64,000 nucleotides of DNA from Apium graveolens. Lineage: Eukaryota > Streptophyta > Magnoliopsida > Apiales > Apiaceae. Below, piece by piece: positions 35,692-47,987 of this stretch; within the stretch, counting starts at the first letter, position 1, and each line of letters begins with the position of its first letter. The notes below the pieces were generated by a model. It made no database searches, was not told the DNA's origin, and worked only from the letters and a program-made list of their open reading frames with translations. The stretch spans positions 312,868,565 through 312,932,564 of the forward strand of contig NC_133648.1 in assembly GCF_009905375.1 (NCBI RefSeq), given 5' to 3'. Made by a program: the position numbers and the translations under genes.

Positions 35692-38029
35692 ATGGATACA
35701 CAGAAAATCAGTAGCATCAAAATTCCTAACTTTGATAAAGCTAACTACACTCTTTGGAAAGAGAAAATGTTGCTATTTATCAGGATGACCAATCCACTCT
35801 ACATTAAAATTCTCAAAAACGGGTCCTTCACTCCTATGGTTAGAGTTGAGGAATCAATAGATGGTGATATGGTCATTTCATCTCATTATGTTCGAAAAGA
35901 ACCCTCTGAGTACACTGAGCCCAAAAAAGAGAAAGTTTCCTTGGATAGTGGCTTGCAGTTGATATTGATAGAGTTACTTGACAATGTAATGTACAACAAC
36001 ATTGTCAACTGTGACACAGCCAAGAAAATCTGGAAAAAGATTGAAATACTCTATGAGGGAACTGAGGAGGTCAGATCTAATCAAAGAAGGATACTGATTT
36101 CACAATATGAGGGTTTCATGGCCAATCCAAAAAAAAGTATCACTGATGTGTTTGAAAGGTTCAATAAGCTTATTAATGACTTGCAGCTTCGTGACAAGTA
36201 TTATGAAGCTGAAGAAGTGAACTTGAAATTCTTGCTTACTCTCCCTGATCATTTGGAACAGAAAATATCAGCAATCAGGGAAGGGAGAGACTTGAGCAGT
36301 ATAACTCTAGAAGTCCTGTATGGAATCTTGAAAACATATGAACTAGAAATGATTCAAAGGATATCATTAATGTCTGGTCAAGGGCATGTTGTAGATGGTT
36401 CAAGTGCCCTAATTGTCAATGAAAGCCAGACCTCTAATGATGAGCCAAGATCCCAGACTCCAGCTACCTCAACAAGTGAGCAAAGAATCAATGATTCACA
36501 GGAACAAGTTATACTGAAACTGGAAGAAGATGAGTTCTACACCCGGGATGAACTTGATGAGCTAGATTAATCAATGGCCTATCTTACAAGAAAGTTCTCT
36601 AATATTAGAGTTAAGAAGCCAAGGTTCTTCAAGGGTAAAGGACAATCATTCAACAAGGACAACAGCTGGAAAGTAAAAGGGAAGTACACATCTGATAGTA
36701 AAAATGGTTACAAAACTGGATCTATAGATAGATAAAAAAAAAGGTGCTTTAACTGTGATGAGTTGGACCATTTTGCTACAGAATGCAGGAAACCCAAGAA
36801 AGCAAAGAAAGACAAAGCTTATCTTGAATTAGAAGTAAAGTATGAAGCTCTTCTAAAGAAATAGCAAAGCTTATATTGCAGAAGGTAAAATTTGGGATGA
36901 CTCTGACAATAATGAAGATGAGGAAGTTGGTAATTATGCACTAATGGCCTTGGAGCAAGGAGAGTCCTCTTCATCAAAAACTCAGGTACCAACTCTTACC
37001 ATCATTGATATAAATGTAAATCAATATAAGGAAACTGTTGAAAAGATTGGCACAGAAATGTTTCACATTCATGCAAGTATGGTGGCTGCTAATAAATAAG
37101 TGAGCAGACTGAAAAAGATAAATGAGAAGTTTGAGAATGAGAAACAGAAAACTGAATTGTTGATAGTAGAGCTTGAAGCTGTAAAACAAGAAAATGTTTA
37201 TCTGAAGAACAAGCTCAAGTGTGCAAATGAGATTGAAGCTGTGTTAAGGGAAAATCTAGAGAAAAATAAAGTGAAGTTGAAGTCCTTCAGGAATGCATCT
37301 GAGTTGGTTGATCATTACCATGAGAAAAACAAGCCATGCGCAAATATTTCTATTGGTCTTGATTATGATGCCTTGAACAGTAAGAAGAAAAACATAGGTG
37401 ACAAAGGAAAAGCAACAGAAAATGAAAATGTTCCAGTAATGCTGAAAAAGGTTGGTTAACCTATGTTCAAGGCATGTGAAGTAAACTTCAGTATAGAAGA
37501 GTTGATTATCAAGAAAGAAATTGCAGATGAGGACAATGAGAAGAAAAGTGCAAATTCAACTCAATCTTCTAAAGCTGAAGAAAGTCTCATGGACAATCAA
37601 AGCACCAAAACACCTGTCAAAGAAATTAAAATTGAAGATGCAAGAAAGAAGAAGAAAAATAGAAATGGGAAAATATGGATAAACAAAAGCAATAATTTTG
37701 CTTATATTGCAGATGCTCCAAGAAAGAAATATGAGAAATGTGGCTCTGTGAATCACCTAACTCACCTTTACAAAAAGGATGTTAGTAAGCCAGCTGAAGG
37801 AGCCTGCAAATACAATAAAGCTAATGCAAATGATCCCTACTCATTCTTTGACAAGTTTGATTACATTTCCTGCAATTTGAAAGTAATGAAGAGTTGCCAC
37901 AAGTTGAGAGTAGACCTCAAAGAACAGTCACTGAATTCTATTTTATCTGAAACAACTCACTCTACTTCTACTAGATCAGTTAACAAGAAGAAAGTACCCA
38001 ATATTGCTTGGGTTGCTAAACACACTTAA
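35692..38029 (+). pseudogene. gag: Sire-4 Gag, with stops and frameshifts
   Basis: Starts with ATG 37 bases after the PBS. The first 292 codons hold the UBN2-type capsid region (ANYTLWKEKMLLFI, SQYEGFMANP, ITDVFERFNKLINDL). A TAA one C to T step from Gln ends it at DELDELD. The frame continues with AYLTRKFSNI, a basic stretch, zinc knuckle 1 (CFNCDELDHFATEC, about 36747-36788), then a coiled-coil segment (37100-37290). The second knuckle is degenerate (EKCGSVNHLTHLY), with its first and last Cys lost. The gene ends VPNIAWVAKHT and TAA. Several frameshifts occur at 36860-37100 and 37460. Confidence 0.9.
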
Positions 38030-38045
38030 AACTCATTGTGTGCAG
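38012..38045 (+). other. Sire-4 gag-pol junction box (GT...AG, 34 nt)
   Basis: Starts GTTGCT after the Trp codon TGG of the Gag end, contains the gag TAA and ends TTGTGTGCAG. Deleting it would join TGG to GGC in the pol frame, which is +1 relative to gag. No ATG precedes the protease. Confidence 0.4.
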
Positions 38046-39347
38046 GGCAAAATAAAGAAGGTCATATGGATCATTGACAGTGGATGTTCCAGGCATATGA
38101 CAGATGATAAAACTCTGCTATCATAATTTGAGAAAAAGGTTGGCCCTTTGGTGACCTTTGGAGATAACAACAAAGGATTCGCAATGGGCTATGACAAGAT
38201 TGTTTATGGAAATATTGTCATTGATGATGTAGCACTGGTAGCTGGTCTTGAAGTGAATCTTCTCAGTGTCAGCCAATTTGCAGATAAAGGTTTTGAAGTT
38301 TTATTCAACAAAGAAGAATGCACTTTCATCAGCAAGAAAACTGGTGAAGTTGCTTTGAAAGGAGCAAGGAAAGGAAGCTTGTTTGTTGCAGACTTGGACT
38401 CAACAAATGAGGGTGGAATTTGTTGCTTCTACACCAAGGCATCCACAGAGCAGAACAAAAGAGACTCTCACATATAAACTACAAGGAAATTAACACTCTG
38501 GTCAAGAAAGAGTTGGTGAGAGACATGCCAAAGCTGGAGTTTGCCCAAATTGAAGTTTGTGAGGCCTGCCAAAAAGGAAAAATGAAAAGATCTAGTCATA
38601 AGTCAAAAACTGTGAATTCTATAAGTGCACATTTACAACTTATTCACATGGACTTGTTTGGGCCAGTAAATGTCTTATCAATTTCAAGGAATAAATATGT
38701 ACTTGTGATGGTGGATGATTTCTCAAGATACACCTGGGTAGAATTTATGCATTCTAAGAATGAAACTCCACACATCATTATTGAGCACATAAAGAAAATT
38801 AGAAAAATATGTTCAAGATCATAATTGTGTGAAAAGATTGAGAAGTGATAATGGTACAGAATTCAGAAATGTAACATTGAGTGAATTCTGCAAAGGCAAA
38901 GGCATTGTTCAAGAATTTTTTGCAGCTAGAACACCTCAACAAAATGGTATAGTTGAGAGAAAGAATAGAACATTAGTAGAAGCTGCAAGGATAATGTTGT
39001 AAGATGCCAACTTGCCAACTAGTTTTTGGGAAGAAGCTGTTAACACTGCATGCTACACTCAAAATAGATATCTCATCAACAAAATGCATGGTAAATCACC
39101 CTACTCAATCATGTCTAAAAGGAAGCCTACAGTAAAGCATCTTCATGTGTTTGGAAGCAAGTGTTACATTCTAAAAGACAATTCTGAATATGTGGGAAAA
39201 TTTGACTCAAAAGCTTTTGAAGCAATTTTTCTGGGATATTCATTGGAGAGAACTTCCTACAAGGTTTATGTGATTGATCAAAAGAAAATCATGGAGAGCA
39301 CAGATGTGACTTTTGATGATGACAAATGTCCAGGCTTGGTGCCTTGA
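38046..39347 (+). pseudogene. pol: Sire-4 Pol: protease and integrase
   Basis: Protease IIDSGCSRHMTD at about 38070; a TAA follows 15 codons later. The pre-integrase region lost a few codons around SWLWH (jump from STEQ to LSHINYKE at about 38450, with a frameshift), which removes part of the HHCC zinc site; CEACQKGK remains. The integrase has the first Asp in IHMDLFGP, a frameshift at about 38815, the second Asp in RLRSDNGTEF and Glu in NGIVERKNR. The catalytic triad is therefore intact at residue level. A TAA follows ARIML. The C-terminal part (FGSKCYILKD, FLGYS) ends at 39345 by a frameshift into the linker. Confidence 0.9.
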
Positions 39348-41238
39348 TAAAAATGAAGCTAAAGCCCTTGTATTTGAAAATTTTAACATCAACAGTGATT
39401 CTGATGAAGATGGTGAAGACAATGCACAACTAATAATAAATGAAAAATCTACAAGATAAGAGAATCATGGAAATGGAAGCTCATCTCAAATACCTGATTT
39501 TGATAGCACAAAATCAGGGGGGAAGAGAAGAAGAATCTACAAATTATACCAATAATGAAGAAAATGATGAAGGCACTAGTCAACAAAGTCACCATAAAAT
39601 GGGATAGAAGTCACAACCCAAATGCAATAATTGGTGGTCCAAATGCTGGTGTAAGGACTAGGAGTGCAACTGCTAATGAGTGCCTGCATTCATGCTTTCT
39701 ATCTCAAGTTGAGCCCAAGAAAACTGAAGAGGCTCTAATGGACCCTAATTGGATATCTGCTATATAAGAGGAGCTCAATTAGTTTGAAAGAAACAAAGTT
39801 TGGGAGTTTTCCTGCACCAAAGAATAGAAGTGTAATTGGAACAAAGTGGGTGTTCAGGAACAAGATGGATGAAAATGGTGTGGTTAACAAAAATAAAGCA
39901 AGGTTGGTTGTAAAATGCTACTCACGGGAAGAAGGAATTGATTATGATGAAACTTTTGCTCTAGTTGCAAGACTTAAAAAAATAAAAAAAATTCTAGCAT
40001 TTGTTGCACACTCAAATTTCAAAGTGTATTAAATAGATGTGAAAAGTGCCTTCTTAAATGGTGAATTAGAAGAAGAAGTATATGTGCAACAGCCACCTGG
40101 CTTTGAAGATCCAGAATTTCCAAATTTTGTGTACAAACTACTCAAGGCTCTATATGGATTAAAGCAGGCACCTAGAGCTTGGTATGATACATTGTAATAA
40201 TTTCTTCTTAAACATGGTTTTACTAGAGGTACCATAGATAAGACTCTCTTCTACAAAAACCATGGTGATGACATGATTTTAGTCCAGATATATGTAGATG
40301 ACATTATCTTTGGCTCTACAAATGAAAATCTGTGCCAAATATTTTCTAAGCTTATGCAGAGTGAATATGAAATGAGCATGATGGGGGAATTAAGTTACTT
40401 TCTTGGACTTCAAGTTAGTCAAAGAAATGATGGAAACTTCATCAGCCAAACTAAGTATGTCAAAGATTTATTAAAGAAGTTTGGTATGGTTGATTGTTCA
40501 CCTACTTCTACACCTATGTCTACAGCAACAAAGTTGGATGAAGATAGAAAAGGAAAAAGTGTAGATATTTCAAGCTATAGAGGAATGATTGGATCATTGC
40601 TTTACCTGACTGCAAGCAGACCAGACATAATGTTTGTAACATGTCTTTGTGCAAGATTCCAAGCCAATCCAAAAGAATCACATTTGATGACTGTTAAAAG
40701 AATTTTCAGATACTTGAAGGGGACGCCTAACTTGGGATTATGGTATCCTAAGGGAACTGGTTTTGAAGCTGTTGATTACATAGATGCAGATTTTGATGGA
40801 TGCAGGGTGGACAGAAAGAGTACAAGTGGGAGCTGTCAGTTTCTTGGACAAAGACTTGTATCCTGGCATAGCAAGAAACAACAATATGTGTCAACTTCCA
40901 CAGCAGAAGTTGAATACATAGCTGCTGGAAGTTGTTGTGCTCAAGTGCTTTGGATTAGAAATCAGCTAATGGACTATGGCCTAGTGTTACACAAAATTCC
41001 TATTATGTGTGACAATACTAGTGATATATCTATTGTGGCTAATCTAGTTAATCATTCTAGGACAAAGCACATTGATGTAAGGTACCATTTTATTAGAAAA
41101 CATGTTGTAAATGGTACCATTGAGCCTATTTTTGTTCCAACAAAAAAATAATTAGCTGGCATTTTTACTAAACCTTTGGATGAAGCTACTTTTACTAGAC
41201 TCATAGGTGAAATTGGAATGCTAAATTCTTCATCCTAA
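39348..41238 (+). pseudogene. pol: Sire-4 Pol: linker, reverse transcriptase and RNase H
   Basis: The only RT in the window besides the ruin in Tek-1. A short acidic linker leads to ATANECLHSCFLSQVEPKK (pre-RT). RT text: [59 protein letters not shown], and the catalytic YVDDIIFGS at about 40291-40317. RNase H: YIDADFDGCRVDRKSTSG, STSTAEVEYIAAGS, MCDNTSDIS. The end LAGIFTKPLDEATFTRL leads to MLNSSS and TAA. Stops lie after FKVY (TAA), after YDTL (TAA) and after VPTKK (TAA); each can be explained by one C to T step from Gln (CAA). Confidence 0.93.
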
Positions 41239-42127
41239 GGCAAGAACTCAGCTAATGTGTTGCAACAGATTAATTTCCAGTAAATCAAAATTAATTTGAT
41301 TTTATTAGAAATTAACTCAAATATGAAGTATAAATATTTCAGAAATCTCTGCATATTTATTCTTCAAAAATTAAATTTCAACTTGGAATTTTTCAAATTC
41401 TAAGTAAACTGCTAAATTGAAAATTTACATTCTTAATATGTAAAATTATCATAAGGCAGAATTAAATTGATCAGGAGTATATAGAGAACTGAGTTCTCGA
41501 TAAGTCTAATTGACTTATCGACAAGTCATTTTAAGACTTCTCGAATGAGTCCTCGACAAGTCAATTTACTGACTTCTCGAGCGACTCCTCGACAAACATT
41601 ATTATGACTTATCGATAAGTCACTGTAGAGTTCTCTACAAGTGTTAACTTACAAAGTTCTCTACAAGTATTATTTTTAGACTTATCAATAACTCAAAACT
41701 GAAATAATTTAATCTAATAAATTATTTTGGTAAAATAATCTTGGCAAAAATATTCTGATTTTATTTTGAATTTATTCAAATAAAAATTAGAAACTTTTTA
41801 GTCCAATTTGGACAAACTGGGTATTTATTTTACATCTCAATAAGTCAATTTTTATTTAATTTCTACAAAAATAAATAAATTGAATTGTCGAGATGTCTCT
41901 CATTTCAAAATGACTTCTCGATAAGTATATGCCAAATGTCTATTTTTGACTTCTCAACAAGTCATTAGCTTTTACTATAAATACCCAGACTTCTCGATAC
42001 ATATACATACTAACAGCTTTCGAGAACTCAAGTGACCTAGCTTTTCAATCCAAAAACCGATTTCTCTCTCATTTTCACTCCTTTCTCAAAAATTTCTTTT
42101 TACCCACTAAACTTCATACTCATATTA
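41239..42127 (+). other. Sire-4 spacer with dispersed palindromic motif
   Basis: Non-coding and AT-rich, with about a dozen copies of GACTTATCGA(T/C)AAGTC or halves of it (41478-41700, 41840-41850, 41888-42000). The perfect palindrome GACTTATCGATAAGTC is at about 41607-41622. The last part (42000-42127) is a pyrimidine-rich leader with a possible TATA (CTATAAATACCC, about 41976) ahead of the ATG of the downstream gene. Confidence 0.65.
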
Positions 42128-45100
42128 ATGGCAGCCAACAATCTTGTACCCTTCATCCCCAGGGAGACCAACTTTCTTGTATATCTGGATGCAAACCAAG
42201 CACCTGAAGCTTTTCAGTGCTTTGTCAAGTTACTTTCTGAGACCTACTCTGTAGGTGCGTTTACTGTTAATCCTGTGTTGTATTTGGATGTGTTAGGGGA
42301 TTTATGGAACACAGCAACAACTAGGACAGTTGTGCATGAGAATCAAGCTGCAGCCATAGTGATAAACCGCACAATCAAGGGACAACAGGTGGAGATTCTT
42401 GAGGATGATATCAATAAGGCTTTGGGCATTCCTACTGACAAGCTGGTGGAGGCTCCAACTCAGGATGAGCTATATGAATTCATGGACTTCATCAATTACT
42501 CTGAGAGGATCAATCTGGCTAGCATGAACAAGAAGTATCTGTGGAGGGAATGGTCATTCCTGTTTGACTCTGTAATAAGGGCATTCACCTACAGAAAGTC
42601 AGGATTTGACAACATTTCAAGTGTTGTCCAGAAGCTGGTCTACTCAATGGCCCTCAACAAATGCATAAATGTAAGACATTACATACTAGAGGAGCTGAGC
42701 ACCAGACTCACAATGCCATTGGAGTCAAGAGGTAAGGAGATTTTTCTTCCTAGATTTATTATGTCAGCTTTAAAATATAAAGTTAATGACATACATATGC
42801 TAGAAGGTGTAAACATGACACTAACTGGCAATTGTAAGCAAGTATCCAAAATTTTATTTAGATCACTTCTTACTAAGAATAAGCTTCCGGTAAGTCTTAA
42901 GTTAACACCTTTCATGGTTGAAAGATTTAAGACTTACCCTTATTCTATTCCAGACATGAGAACTAGGGCAAATCAACCTAGTGCAATAATGGTTCCTGAG
43001 CCTGTGGAAGCACAAACACAGGCTTACCCACAGGAACCTACCCATGTTGAGCCTATTCCTTCAAAACCTGTAGAAGCTAGGAAACCAACCACCTCATCCT
43101 CTCAAAAGGATGAGGTGAGTAAAAAGAAGAGAAAGGGGGTAACCTTCACAGTTTTGCAAGAATATGGTGAGGAACAAACTGAAGCTGAGTCACCCTGGTC
43201 AAGAGATCAAAGAAGAATAAGAAACCTGAGCTGACCACTCAAGCCACCTCTGTATCCTCCCAACATGATATATTTGTAAAAATGGGGACTAAACAGACTC
43301 TAGATACATCCTCTCAACATGGTGTATCTATTGAAAAGAGCATTCATCCCAATGCACCTTGTACAGACGCTGTACAGCTTGCACATGAAGCAATTCAAGT
43401 GTATGGTAAGAGGAATAAGGATGGCACACACAGTGAGGGCACATCTTTTGAAGCTCCCTCATCTATTCAGGGGGAGCTGCCAACACTCACATCTCAGCAA
43501 CACTCTTTAATCTCTAAAATTTCTTCTCTACCAACATCACTTGAATCTAATTCTCAAGTGCAAGATAAATCAAGTGACTTGGTTCAAGAAACCTTGCTCA
43601 CCACCCAGAAACCACATTTAGATGGTGAGAGGCTACTAGCTGGTGTAGACCTTGATAACATCATCAAAATCATGGGGGATTCATCAGTTTTTACTAAAGA
43701 CCCCATGGAAGTCACCAATGCACCTTCATGTGCAAATCAGTCTTCACAAACTGTAAGGTTTTAGGGTAGTACTCCTGAGGGGGAGCTATCTAAATCCTCT
43801 CTAATTCAATTGAAGGTTCCTCATATAGGGACAACTCCCCTCGAAACCCTAGCTGAAATTGCCTTGACAATTGAAGCAAGGAATATAATTGCCAATGACC
43901 CTGCTATGGGAGAGGCAAATTTATCACTTTCAAGTGACATTGCTTTGCAAGAAGCACAAGGGGTTGAGACTGGTGCACATGACAGTAACCCAGTCAAATC
44001 CCCTCCAATTTAATTGGAGGTTCCCACTTTAAGTGAGGAACAATAACTTGTCAAAACCACAGAGCAATCTGTGAGTAAAACTATGACTTCAGTCACAGGT
44101 GGTTCTGATGCTCAACCTTCTACCTCTCAAACACACCTCATCTCTCAATGGCTCCAAGACACTGAAAATCAACCATCTACTATTGAAGATCTTGGAGTTG
44201 ATCAACTTGGAGGCATGGCTCAAATCTCACAGCAACTACTCACATCCAATATGTCCAACCAAGATTATCAAGCTATCATGCTCTCCTACCAAGCTGTTGT
44301 GGAAGATAATCAAGCAAAGATTGTTGATGAAGTTGGTCAAGATGCCAACTGTGATGTTTGGTTGGATAAGGACTTCACAATCGAGATGGATGGTGTGCTA
44401 GCAAAATTCAGAGAAGAGTACATTACAATCTTTGGAAGCAATGCCAGATCCCTCATTCCACATGAGGTATATGATGCCATCAATGAGGTCTACAAGGCTC
44501 AAATCAAGGCTTTCCACAATTTTGGAAAAGCTCTTCAAATAACATTGAATGGACATCAAGACAAAGTAATGAAGATGGTCAGAGAAAACTTTCTCAGACC
44601 AAATGTCGAGATATGTTCTCAGTGGGATGGATAAAAGTGTAAATCAGCTTAAAGATTCATTTGTAGCTCTGCACAAAGTTGTTCAAGAGCATATCACAAA
44701 ATCTAATGATACAAGGGTGAAGTTGGATCAAATGCATACTGAATGATACACTTCTTCACCTTTGGTCATGGATGAAATTCAGAAATTTATGCAAGCTAAC
44801 TTTGGCCAATCTGCTGCTCTCTCTACTACAAGTTCTTCTTCTCAAGACATTCAAGAACTCAAGACTCAAGTAGCTTCTTTGGAAAGCTCCAATGCTTCTC
44901 TCAACACTAAGTCCAGGCTTTGACTTCTCTAGTCAGAAAACAACAGACATATATAAAGACCTCGGTGGACTTCATAAGCACCTTCAAATACAGAACTATG
45001 TTGCTTTGGGAGCCATCATGGGAAAGCTCAATATTCTTCTTCCTTCACTTCCAGAACAGGTAAGGCCTGAAATTCCTACTCCCCTCCTCATGCCTGCCAA

Positions 45101-46840
45101 CAAGACTAAGGGGGAGATAGAGGCTAGGATGGAAAAATCCAGATCATTTCAACAAGTCCAGGGTGCTGAAAAGAATTTAAATCAAGAAGTAAATCTTGAC
45201 ATGGAGAGACTTATTAGGGCTGCTGAAGGACCTAGTCTGAGCAGAGAATTTGATGAATTGCTTAAGGCCCTAAAAAGCTTCTCTCAATAACAATCACTTC
45301 ATATACAAAAAGGCCCTGGACAAGACAATAAATTTCATAAGAGTGATCATGGTAAATCAAGACAATTTTCTGCAAAAGAAGATAGTGATCAATGCAAATG
45401 ACTTTGGGATAGACAGATGTATGCAGGTGTCCCTCAATTATCTTGTCTCAAGGAGGGCATATGAGTTGGACATTCTGATCAACAAAGTCAAAGTTGTGAC
45501 TCATGAAGACACCTTGCTGCTAACTAAATTGAAGAATGCATAAGTGGCTGTTTTTCCTGAAGCATATCTACAGCCAAGCAAGGGTATAGCATTCATCTGT
45601 CTAAACCCCAAAAACTTCTAAACATTTCCAGATCCCTAAACAATGTCTCATGGCCAACAAGAAGCTTATCATGATTCTGGAAACTGGCTTAAAATCTAAG
45701 AAGAATAAGAACTTTGATGATGTGGAGATGATAAAGCTATTGGGGAGATACTTGAATGATGTTGAAGCCAACTTGCCCAAAACTCAAATCAACAAGGATG
45801 ATTTGGATGATGATGAGAAGAAGAAAGATGATCAAAATCCTTCTGGCTCAAATCTAAGTCAATCCACTAAGCCATCTGGCAGCAAGCGTGGTGAGAGAAG
45901 GAGGATGACAAGAAAAATGATGAGAAGAAGAGAGCTAATGAGAGAAGAAGTAAAAGGAGACATGATGGCTCAGAACCACAGCAAACCCTAAAAATCCAAA
46001 CAGCCCTAGCTCAACCTCTAGCTAAACCTTCTGTACAAACAATCTCAATCAACAAACCACTTCCAACCTCTAGACCAAATCTTCTATACAAGCAAACTGC
46101 TAACTCCTTCCTAAAAATTCCAATCACCACAAGCCAAACATCTCTAAAGAAAATCTCAAACCTACCTTCTACAAAACAATCACACAAAACTCATTTCAAG
46201 TCTTTTGGGAGAAAACCTAAGAAATCTAAGCCTACTGAAAAAGTTGTAGTTGCTGAAAGGGACATCTGGAATTGTTTCAAGCAGAATGATTTTCTACCCT
46301 TAAACTAGTGCGGTTCAGATGAAGACTATTTCCAACAACTGGCTGAAGAAATAGTTAGAGTCTGGGTTGTTACTCTAAAGGAAGTGAGAATTTATTTTCA
46401 AGATGGATCCTTCACTTTTCTTGGTAGTAATTTGATGGACACTCTCTCTCCAACAGAAATTAAAAGAGTAATAAGTTTGTTGAAGGACAAGGATACTGCA
46501 ACAAGAGCATGGAGATCTGTTCTAGCTGAATGGATGATTGCAAGAGGAAAGGAAAGCAAGGTTTAATGCAGAATATGAGGAGAAAAAGAGGAGGTATGAT
46601 GAGGAGATTGACATGTACATCAAAAGATCAGAAGAACTTAAAGCAAAAGGGATGAGCAGAATCTCCAAAGATGGAAGATTTCTAAATGTAAAAGCTGGCT
46701 CATTTTCAAGATTCAGAATTGAAATGTTAGATGGTTATCCAAAACAAGACAAACTCAGTTTGATAGAAGCTCTAACAAAGACTCCAATCTTAGAGGAACT
46801 TGAAATTCTTGTATACCTAAAAGACCTCATTAGAGCATAA
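42128..46840 (+). pseudogene. Sire-4 envelope-like downstream gene, broken
   Basis: Best copy of this gene; function unknown. ATG and 368 open codons at first: an N-terminal globular domain with LGDLWNTATTR, VEILEDDINKALGIPTDKLV, the core YLWREWSFLFDSVIRAF and GFDNISSVVQKLVYSM, then IFLPRFIMSALKYKV. A Pro/Glu-rich hinge and a basic patch (KKKRKGVTF) follow. Frameshifts at about 43195, then stops at 43762, 44011 and 44633, interrupt Ser/Thr/Gln-rich and coiled-coil-like parts (43280-45290). The C-terminal part (46220-46840) has RDIWNCFKQNDFLPLN, EVRIYFQDGSFTFLG and a Lys/Glu-rich helix (ARFNAEYEEKKRRYDEEID). About 1550 codons in all. No signal peptide or transmembrane segment is visible, so a true envelope role is doubtful. 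It resembles plant mobile-element accessory proteins, but I cannot name a family with certainty. Confidence 0.82.
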
Positions 46841-47008
46841 TCATAAGTGTCAATCTTTGTATAATGTCTTGTAAATACTCAGACTAAACATCATCTAATG
46901 TAAAATTGCTGTAATTGTGTCAATTTTTATATTAGTCTTATTTTCCATTTTAACTTGGGGTTATTCTTGTTAACAGGCATGAATTTTTGTTAAGGAATCT
47001 TCTCACAA

Positions 47009-47020
47009 ATTAGGGGAGAT
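47009..47020 (+). other. Sire-4 polypurine tract
   Basis: ATTAGGGGAGAT directly before the TG of the 3' LTR. Confidence 0.88.
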
Positions 47021-47987
47021 TGTTGTGCAAGACATGCCTATACCTTAACAAGACTAAGTCAAATTGACAACCCTAAGTAAGTTGTATTGTTATCTTAGTT
47101 TGCATTTGTACTTGTAACATTTAAAGTCTGTAAAAATGTCGAAGAGCAGACTGGAGACTTTTTGTTTAAATAGTATCAAGCCTAAGGATTCTATCTGGAT
47201 GAAGATCAAGAAGATCATGCCTCAGAAGAATTTTGAAGAAGCTTGGAGTTGAGTAAATCTGTTGGGATAAAAATACTCTAAGTCAAGATCTCTACAAGTC
47301 ACAGATTTAGTGTTATAGAGAAGTCACTCGAGAACTCCAAATGACTTATCGAGAAGTCAGGAAAGCTACTAGAGAACTCGGAGAGATATCGACAAGCCAA
47401 TTGAAGACGTGAAGTTTGGAGATATCTACAAGTCATTTCTTCACTAGAGAACTCAGAGTTATCGACAAGTCTACAAAAAGCAGCTTGAAGGATGTGCAAG
47501 ATCAATGGTGAAGATTAACTGACAAGGGAAGATCAAAGTAATTACAGGGTGCTAAGATATGCTAAGCCATAAATAGAAGATTCATTTTTCGTAAAATGGA
47601 AATGACAAGTGATAGTTTACTAAAGAATAATAGCATGTCTTATTGTACACTGTGTAAACAAGTAGTTAACTGAATTATAAAGTTAACACTGGTCCTTTGT
47701 TAGTTGTAACAATTTAGATAGAAAATCTTGTAACACTCTCAAGAAGAAGCTAAGCTCTTTATTAACAAAGAGCCTAAAAATTTTATAGCAAAACATTCTT
47801 AATTTTAATATAAAATTAAGTGAGTTTTGAAATATCTGTGTTCTTTATTATTGCATATTTAATTTCTGCAGTAACACATTTCTCTACAAGATTTGATTTA
47901 CTTTGTTCAACCATAAAGAATTCAAGAAAAGCACAAAAATACCTAAAACACATTCACCCCCCCCTGTGTGTTATTCTTTTCCTAACA
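47021..47987 (+). repeat. Sire-4 3' LTR
   Basis: 967 bp from TGTTGTGCAAGAC to CTAACA, followed by the target repeat CTAGT. Compared with the 5' LTR it lacks about 360 bp: ATCGACAAGTC at 47461-47471 is followed at once by TACAAAAAGCAGC, whereas in the 5' LTR the same two pieces are separated by 34762-35119. Both deletion ends lie in copies of the AAGTC motif. Confidence 0.95.

Larger units (their letters stand above)
17079..47987 (+). mobile_element. Sire-4: complete Sirevirus with both LTRs
   Basis: LTRs at both ends, PBS, gag, pol, spacer, downstream gene and PPT are all present. CTAGT flanks both sides (17074-17078 and 47988-47992). It entered the downstream gene of Sire-3. Its 5' LTR was later split by Tek-1. 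It is the only Sirevirus here with a recognisable RT. All its genes carry stops and frameshifts, so it is inactive. The first 135 bases of the two LTRs differ at about eight positions. Confidence 0.95.
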
